Shown here: positions 59,566 to 64,000 of the stretch, in pieces
How the letters are laid out: each line of letters begins with the position of its first letter
How positions within the stretch are numbered: position 1 is the stretch's first letter
From: UBA1952 sp965246855
GTDB taxonomy: Bacteria > Bacteroidota > Bacteroidia > Chitinophagales > Chitinophagaceae
Assembly: GCA_965246855.1 (NCBI GenBank)
Contig: CBDFFP010000002.1
Span: 620,001-684,000 of the forward strand
Reading direction: 5' to 3'
Length of the DNA: 64,000 bases
Translations under genes and position numbers: made by a program
The notes under the pieces: generated by a model
Database searches by the model: none
The model's input: the letters and a program-made list of their open reading frames with translations, nothing else
What the model was told of the DNA's origin: nothing

Positions 59566-60708
59566 TCAAAAGCTTCTTTCCTGCTCGCGCAGCCAGCGTT
59601 CGGGGATATTGCCGGCAAGGGCGGTTTTGTAATCGGTGTAGGAGCAGGGCATCAGCTTCTCGTTGGGAAGCTGCATCCACCAGCGGCCTGTGCGGCGGCT
59701 TTTGAGGAATAGGGTATGCACATCGTCCCCGAAAACTACGGGAAACTCGGCGAACTGCGCGCGGTCTGTCAGCGGTGGCTCGGTCTTGGCCAAAGACAAT
59801 CCGTCGATGAAGTACCACATCATCTGCGCCAGAAGTTGCGCCGTCATGCCGTTGCGGTCTTTGTCGGCGTCAAAGCCGTAAATCCCGAACGAACCCAAAC
59901 GGCTGCTTGTGCCCGCATACCGCGCCAGCGCGCAGGCTTCCTCACCGGAAAAACCATTGGGTGAACCGCCCACGTTGGCGGGCGCGTCACCAAAGCGCAC
60001 AGCTTCTATATCAAAGCCAAAAACATCGGCACTGCGCAAAACCGGCTCTGCTTCTTCAATGGATTCGCGCAGCCAGCCCAGCCGGAAACAGTCGAACCGC
60101 AGTTTGTCCAGCGTCTCCAAAGTATGTGGGTGTGTGGCGTAGCTCTGGAAGCCGAGGTGGCTGTAGTGGCGCACGTAGTTGGGTTGCCCGGTGAGCAATT
60201 CGTACAGAAAATTGTGGGGCGCAACGGCTTCTTCGGCGTCCTCTTCCAGGTCGATGCGCATGTCGGCAACCACAACGGTGGCGCGCAGCATTTCCATTTT
60301 ATACACCTCGTATTGCTGCATCATCAGGTCGTGGCTTCCGCCGAGAAGCAGCACCGTTTTCCCCTGCCGGTACAGTTCGTGAAGCACGATGCGTAGGGCC
60401 GCGCGGGTATCTTCCGGGGTCGTTCCTTCAATGATATTTCCGAGGTCGTAGATGGAGATATCGGGGTGCCAGCAGTAATGTTGGCAGAAGGCGCGGCGCG
60501 CGGCGTCGGGGGCGTTGCTGTACAGCGCGTCGGGGTCTCCGCTACGCAATTCTCCGCAGCCCAGAATCACGAGGTCGGCATCGGCAAGGCCAGTGGGCGA
60601 TTGGCGCGCCTGCCACAAAACAGCGCCCCACTGCTGGCGGTTGTAAAGCTCCGGCAACTGGGTATCCAGGAAATGAACCGGCGAAAGGAACGAAAGGAAG
60701 TCTTCCAT
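59566..60708 (-). CDS. Arginase/ureohydrolase-fold protein with altered metal site
   Basis: Member of the arginase/formimidoylglutamase fold, 380 residues. The first histidine motif GGSHD (123-127) is intact, but the DAHxD motif reads D149-M-R-I-D153 with the metal-binding His replaced by Arg, and the later SxDxD motif reads FGFDIEAV with the second Asp replaced by Glu. Related Bacteroidota proteins are annotated as formimidoylglutamase, but with these changes the binuclear manganese site may be absent or different. A TAGCTTTG element lies 7 bases before the ATG at 60708. It converges with the GNAT gene. Confidence 0.75.
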   Translation of the reverse strand: MEDFLSFLSPVHFLDTQLPELYNRQQWGAVLWQARQSPTGLADADLVILGCGELRSGDPDALYSNAPDAARRAFCQHYCWHPDISIYDLGNIIEGTTPEDTRAALRIVLHELYRQGKTVLLLGGSHDLMMQQYEVYKMEMLRATVVVADMRIDLEEDAEEAVAPHNFLYELLTGQPNYVRHYSHLGFQSYATHPHTLETLDKLRFDCFRLGWLRESIEEAEPVLRSADVFGFDIEAVRFGDAPANVGGSPNGFSGEEACALARYAGTSSRLGSFGIYGFDADKDRNGMTAQLLAQMMWYFIDGLSLAKTEPPLTDRAQFAEFPVVFGDDVHTLFLKSRRTGRWWMQLPNEKLMPCSYTDYKTALAGNIPERWLREQERSF

Positions 60709-60715
60709 GGTGCGG

Positions 60716-60723
60716 CAAAGCTA
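60716..60723 (-). promoter_or_regulatory. -7 element of the arginase-fold gene
   Basis: Minus-strand TAGCTTTG fits TAnnTTTG and ends seven bases before the start codon, so the transcript would be nearly leaderless. Confidence 0.6.
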
Positions 60724-60950
60724 TGTTTCATGGTTCATGGTTCATGGGGTTTGGAAATTTGGTTTCTGGATTTTGGAAAGACGGTCCTCCTTTTTGGTGC
60801 GTTTCTGCGAGCAGCAACCCATCGCGATAGGGACAGAGGCAGCGCGAAGCATAGCCGAAAGCCCAGGCCGAAGGCATCGCCCAAAAAAATAGAAACAAGA
60901 CTTGTCTGTACTGTCTTTCAAAACACTCTTTTGTCTTTTTTCTAAAGACT

Positions 60951-60980
60951 TTTGTCTCCTGTCCCTCGTCCCTACTTTTG
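60951..60980 (+). promoter_or_regulatory. ftsX promoter
   Basis: TACTTTTG at 60973-60980 matches the -7 consensus, and TTTG at 60951-60954 lies 18 bases upstream as a -33 element. The ftsX ATG is only five bases after the -7 element. Confidence 0.7.
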
Positions 60981-60985
60981 CCGCT

Positions 60986-61840
60986 ATGGCAAACGGGAAA
61001 AAGTCGCCTTCATATGCGTCGGCGATTATCGGGATTTCGCTGGTGTTATTTCTGCTGGGAACATTGGGCTGGGTGGTGATTAACGGCCATGCGCTCTCCG
61101 GGAAGTTCAAGGAGAACATGGACGTGAACGTGAACTTGCACGACAACACACGCCCCGAAATGGCGCAGAAGTTAGAGGGGATTCTGAATAAACAACCCTT
61201 CGTCCGCAAGACACGCTACGTGTCTAAAGAGGATGCGCTGAAGGAACTGACCGCCGTGGAAGGGAAAGATATTGTGGCGAACGCGGGCGTCAATCCGTTG
61301 TGGCCGCAGATAATTCTGAACCTGCAAAGCGACTATGTAGCGCCCGATTCTTTAGAAAAAATCAGCGCTTTCATCAAGCAAAGCAACATCGTGGCCTCAG
61401 TGGAATACCCGGTAACGGTGGCGAAGAATATTGACAGCAATTTCCGGCGCATCGGCTACGTTATAGGCGTACTTTCCCTGCTGCTTTTCATCACCGTGAT
61501 TGTATTGATTGACAATACTGTGCGCCTCGCCATGTTCTCCAACCGCTTCCTTATTAAAACCATGCAAATGGTGGGCGCGACGCGCTGGTTTATCGCCCGC
61601 CCCTTTGATACGCGCGCCGTTGTGAATGGTCTTATCTCCGCCGGTATTGCCATTGCCGGATTATGGGGCGTGAAGGTTTTTGCCGAGGCGCAGATTCCTG
61701 ATTTAAGAATCCTGAACAACACGCCCGCGCTGGTGGCCCTGTTTGTGGCAATGCTGGTGGTAGGCATTTTGATATCTTTGGTTAGCACGCACCGCAGCGT
61801 GAATAAATACCTGAAGGTGCGGCTCGACGATTTGTACTAA
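60986..61840 (+). CDS. ftsX: Cell division protein FtsX
   Basis: Inner-membrane permease-like subunit of FtsEX, which activates peptidoglycan hydrolases at division. The 284-residue protein has one N-terminal helix (SAIIGISLVLFLLGTLGWVV), a periplasmic loop of about 140 residues (MDVNVNLHDNTRPEMAQKLE), and three C-terminal helices with NRFLIKTMQMVGATRWFIAR, the family hallmark. The start at 60986 is supported by the promoter five bases upstream; longer frames to 60902 are rejected. ftsE is not adjacent, as is usual in this phylum. It is followed by a DUF3098 gene 30 bases later. Confidence 0.92.
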   Translation: MANGKKSPSYASAIIGISLVLFLLGTLGWVVINGHALSGKFKENMDVNVNLHDNTRPEMAQKLEGILNKQPFVRKTRYVSKEDALKELTAVEGKDIVANAGVNPLWPQIILNLQSDYVAPDSLEKISAFIKQSNIVASVEYPVTVAKNIDSNFRRIGYVIGVLSLLLFITVIVLIDNTVRLAMFSNRFLIKTMQMVGATRWFIARPFDTRAVVNGLISAGIAIAGLWGVKVFAEAQIPDLRILNNTPALVALFVAMLVVGILISLVSTHRSVNKYLKVRLDDLY

Positions 61841-61870
61841 TTTTCCCCTTTTCTAAAAAGCTTTTTCCCC

Positions 61871-62266
61871 ATGGCACAGCCCAATAATCCCCGCCCCGGA
61901 AACAATCCCGGAAATGTGATAAAGCCCACGCCGCGCACGCTGCCGACGCCTTCTGTCAATGCCGGTGCAACGGCTACTACCACGACGCGCGTTACCACAG
62001 CGACAGTTAAAGGGCCGATTCGCCCTTTTCTTTTTGACAAGTCCAACTACCGCGTTATGCTGGGCGGGCTGGGTTTGATTCTGCTCGGACTGGTGCTGAT
62101 GGCAGGCGGAAAAAGCGCCGACCCGCACGTGTTTCGCTACGACGATATTTTCTCTTTTCGCCGCGTAACACTGGCTCCGGTGATGATGATGATTGGCTTC
62201 TGTTTGCAGATTTACGCCATCATGAAACGGCCTGCGACGGTGGTGGTGAAGGAAGTGATGATTTAG
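61871..62266 (+). CDS. DUF3098 domain membrane protein
   Basis: Predicted small inner-membrane protein of 131 residues with a proline- and threonine-rich cytoplasmic head and two membrane helices (YRVMLGGLGLILLGLVLMAG and VTLAPVMMMIGFCLQIYAIM). DUF3098 proteins regularly follow ftsX in Bacteroidota, as here, and probably work with it, but their role is unknown. In many relatives the next gene is uppP; here a terminator and an unrelated lipoprotein gene on the other strand follow. Confidence 0.8.
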   Translation: MAQPNNPRPGNNPGNVIKPTPRTLPTPSVNAGATATTTTRVTTATVKGPIRPFLFDKSNYRVMLGGLGLILLGLVLMAGGKSADPHVFRYDDIFSFRRVTLAPVMMMIGFCLQIYAIMKRPATVVVKEVMI

Positions 62267-62289
62267 GTTTTACAACTTCTACAACAGCA

Positions 62290-62319
62290 AAAAGCAGCGA
62301 CAAAAATGTCGCTGCTTTT
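62290..62319. terminator. Bidirectional terminator after DUF3098
   Basis: AAAAGCAGCGACA and TGTCGCTGCTTTT form a perfect 13-bp stem with an AAAA loop and A and T tracts on each side. It separates the ftsX-DUF3098 operon from the convergent lipoprotein gene. Confidence 0.8.
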
Positions 62320-62343
62320 CTGTTTTTTAAAAGAAGGATTCTT

Positions 62344-63174
62344 TTAAAAAGCTGCCAGCGGTGGATAAAAAGTCCGGCCTCCGGTGCTTAGGAAGCGAGT
62401 AGCATTCATGCCCATATCATCTTCCAACACCTGCCATTCCCAAGTCAAAGGCGTTTTCCATAAAGCGCCACTGGGCGCAGCTTCTGGAATAAATGTGGAT
62501 GAGACTCCATTGGGAAACACATACACGTAAAAGCCTGCCTGTTTCTTCTCCTCTTTTATGGAGAAAAGGCATTTGCGGAAGCCTTTCTCTGTTTCTATCC
62601 TGTATGTCCCTGTCTCGTTGCATTCTTCGCATCTTTCAATAGTTGTGTCGTTGAAAGGATAATGGGGCGGTATCGGTGGACGGCCTTCATGATAGCTGTC
62701 ATACTGCTTCTGCAAAAAATCCAGTCTGCCAAACGGATAACCGGCGATGCCCTCTCCATTTGCATACTTTGCCCAATAAAGCGTATAGTCTTGTAAGTTC
62801 AGCCAACGGATTTCGCCGTAAAAAGCACTATCGCGGTAAGGGAGTTGCGGATAAACCTGTGCGATGTAAAGCCGTAGGGTTGATGGCTTTTTGAGGCTTC
62901 TAAATGCATAAAGACACAAGTTTGTACGCCAGCTTAACGGAACCTTGATGCCCATTTGGTTACTGTCGCGGTAGTATTGGTACATATCAAAACCAAGAGC
63001 GCCCAAAGGGAGGTCGTGGGCCAAATCTTGCGCCTTCATTATCATTTCCATTTGGCCAATTCCCAATTCTGGAATCGCATTCACTACAGGCGTTTCCGCA
63101 ATCTTGGGCACACTTGGGTTGCAGCTTATTTGGAAGAAAATAGTCAGCGTCAAGAACCATTGAAGTGCTTTCAT
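62344..63174 (-). CDS. Lipoprotein of unknown function
   Basis: Predicted 276-residue lipoprotein with the signal MKALQWFLTLTIFFQISC (lipid on C18). The mature part is rich in Tyr, Pro and Trp and has a CEEC pair (ERCEECNETGTYR) that could form a disulphide or bind metal. No family is recognised. It converges with the DUF3098 gene and shares the terminator; upstream, 25 bases away, the rRNA pseudouridine synthase ends on the same strand. Confidence 0.65.
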   Translation of the reverse strand: MKALQWFLTLTIFFQISCNPSVPKIAETPVVNAIPELGIGQMEMIMKAQDLAHDLPLGALGFDMYQYYRDSNQMGIKVPLSWRTNLCLYAFRSLKKPSTLRLYIAQVYPQLPYRDSAFYGEIRWLNLQDYTLYWAKYANGEGIAGYPFGRLDFLQKQYDSYHEGRPPIPPHYPFNDTTIERCEECNETGTYRIETEKGFRKCLFSIKEEKKQAGFYVYVFPNGVSSTFIPEAAPSGALWKTPLTWEWQVLEDDMGMNATRFLSTGGRTFYPPLAAF

Positions 63175-63199
63175 AGCCTTTGCCTTTTAGCGTATTTGC

Positions 63200-64000
63200 T
63201 TACCGTCCCCGTCCCTTCTCCCGGAAAGTTTTATAGCTCTTGTCTGCTGTTTTGGGCTTTGGCACAACTTCTTTCGCAGGCGTTTCTTTCTTCAGCGTTG
63301 CGGGTTTTTCGACTTTCACTATTGGCTTCGGCGCGCGCGCAACCCGCACCCGCGAAGCGCTTTCCGCGCCCGAACTATCCGCCACAGCGGCTTCTATCAA
63401 GGCTATTTCTTCCGCCGTCAGGTAGCGCCAGCTCCCCACCGGCAAATCGCCCAGCAACACGTTCATTACCCGGATGCGCCGTAGGCCGGTTACCTTGTGT
63501 TCCAGTGCGCTGCACATACGCCGTATCTGCCGGTTGTATCCCTGCACCAACGTAATTCTGAAGCTGTGTTTGCCGCTCGCTACGGCCTTGCACGGCAGCG
63601 TTTTTCCTTCGGGAATAAGGCGCACACCTGCCGCCATTTTGCGCAGAAACTCTCCGGTCGGGTCGGGCGAAACGGAGACAAGATATTCCTTCTCATGGCG
63701 GTTTCCGGCGCGCAGAATCTTGTTTACAATGTCGCCGTTGTTGGTGAGGAAAATCAGTCCTTCTGAATTCTTATCTAAACGGCCAACAGGAAAAATGCGC
63801 TGCGGGTGACGGATGGCTCCGAGGATGTTCGTCTTGTCTGCCGGGTCGGTAGTGGAGGTAATTCCCTTCGGTTTGTGGTAGGCGATGTAAATCGTTTTCG
63901 CGGTCTTCTTCAGTGGCTCGCCGTCTATTTCCACCACGTCGCCGTCCTGCACACGGTTACCCGTCGCGGCGGGTTCGTCGTTGATGGTTACGCGGCCCGC
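63200..64000 (-). CDS. RluF-like 23S rRNA pseudouridine synthase (5' end beyond the window)
   Basis: Predicted pseudouridine synthase of the RluF/RluB group that modifies 23S rRNA (RluF acts on U2604 in E. coli). The visible part contains the end of an S4 domain (INDEPAATGNRVQDGDVVEI), the catalytic GRLDKNSEGLIFLTNNGDIV with the active-site Asp, and FRITLVQGYNRQIRRMC. The C-terminus carries a basic, low-complexity tail (KPIVKVEKPATLKKETPAKE) not found in E. coli RluF. The frame is open to base 64000, so the start lies outside the window. Confidence 0.85.
   Translation of the reverse strand, partial: AGRVTINDEPAATGNRVQDGDVVEIDGEPLKKTAKTIYIAYHKPKGITSTTDPADKTNILGAIRHPQRIFPVGRLDKNSEGLIFLTNNGDIVNKILRAGNRHEKEYLVSVSPDPTGEFLRKMAAGVRLIPEGKTLPCKAVASGKHSFRITLVQGYNRQIRRMCSALEHKVTGLRRIRVMNVLLGDLPVGSWRYLTAEEIALIEAAVADSSGAESASRVRVARAPKPIVKVEKPATLKKETPAKEVVPKPKTADKSYKTFREKGRGR

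Larger units (their letters stand above)
60709..60985. other. Divergent promoter region between the arginase-fold gene and ftsX
   Basis: This spacer holds the minus-strand TAGCTTTG (60716-60723), period-7/8 words (TTTCATGGTTCATGGTTCAT near 60725), a palindrome-like dispersed stretch around 60825-60885 rich in GCGAAGC and GCCGAAGGC, and the plus-strand ftsX promoter. No gene is seen; a plus-strand frame open from 60902 belongs to the ftsX leader. Confidence 0.5.

Overview
The window looks like a chromosomal segment of a Bacteroidota bacterium, most likely order Chitinophagales (Chitinophagaceae-like); the genus is not identifiable from sequence alone. The evidence is a mid-range GC of roughly 50% by eye, recurrent TAnnTTTG -7 promoter elements, and type IX secretion genes (a PorT-like barrel beside ubiE, a PorV/PorQ-family barrel, a large exported protein with a T9SS-like tail). 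It also carries a very large TonB-dependent receptor, bacillithiol synthesis (bshC), Bacteroidota-specific DUF3822-rsmD-coaD and ftsX-DUF3098 linkages, and the tRNA-Trp-secE-nusG block.

Layout. 1-5.6 kb: 3' part of a Nudix hydrolase, a beta-helix lipoprotein, tRNA-Trp-secE-nusG (not followed by rplK), a wrecked thioredoxin-TPR gene, small unknown genes and porT. 5.8-9.9 kb: ubiE and engB diverge; an AT-richer islet (CPBP protease, SDR oxidoreductase, unknown membrane protein) follows engB, and a second copy of the engB 3' end lies 0.9 kb downstream. 9.9-15.8 kb: folC, tonB, a 21-bp repeat array, a radical SAM gene, mpl and a 48-residue lipoprotein. 15.9-27.8 kb: a membrane glycosyltransferase, an outer-membrane barrel, bshC, radC, DUF3822-rsmD-coaD, a MATE exporter, a GT2 glycosyltransferase, a DEDDh exonuclease, a second 21-bp array, a class D beta-lactamase and lptB. 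28-36 kb: a GH3-family protein, a YoeB toxin-antitoxin pair, a polysaccharide-type operon (Gfo/Idh oxidoreductase, lipoprotein, sugar transferase), DUF1232, a DUF62 (SAM hydrolase) protein, an ABM protein, a HIT protein and greA. 36.4-45.5 kb: a three-gene operon of a 1287-residue TonB receptor, a 1361-residue exported protein and a PorV/PorQ barrel. 45.6-54.8 kb: a D-2-hydroxyacid dehydrogenase, rsmA, queA, prfA, a Wzz-like protein, an O-antigen ligase-like protein and pckA. 55-64 kb: a DUF6261-like gene behind a 41-bp repeat array, an acyltransferase, a PolB-type exonuclease, a lipase-like protein, a GNAT enzyme, an arginase-fold protein, ftsX-DUF3098, a lipoprotein and the 3' part of an RluF-like pseudouridine synthase.

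Functionally this is mostly core housekeeping: translation and ribosome maturation (secE, nusG, rsmA, rsmD, prfA, queA, engB), envelope work (mpl, lptB, ftsX, TonB, T9SS parts, polysaccharide genes) and cofactors (folC, coaD, ubiE, bshC). No complete novel defence or biosynthetic system is visible. The unusual content is in the repeats: two unrelated 21-bp arrays (one encodes a coiled-coil heptad on the minus strand, broken by repeated amber codons), palindromic repeats whose first bases form the UAG stop of neighbouring genes, short-word low-complexity repeats in front of many genes, and the duplicated engB tail flanking a protease gene.
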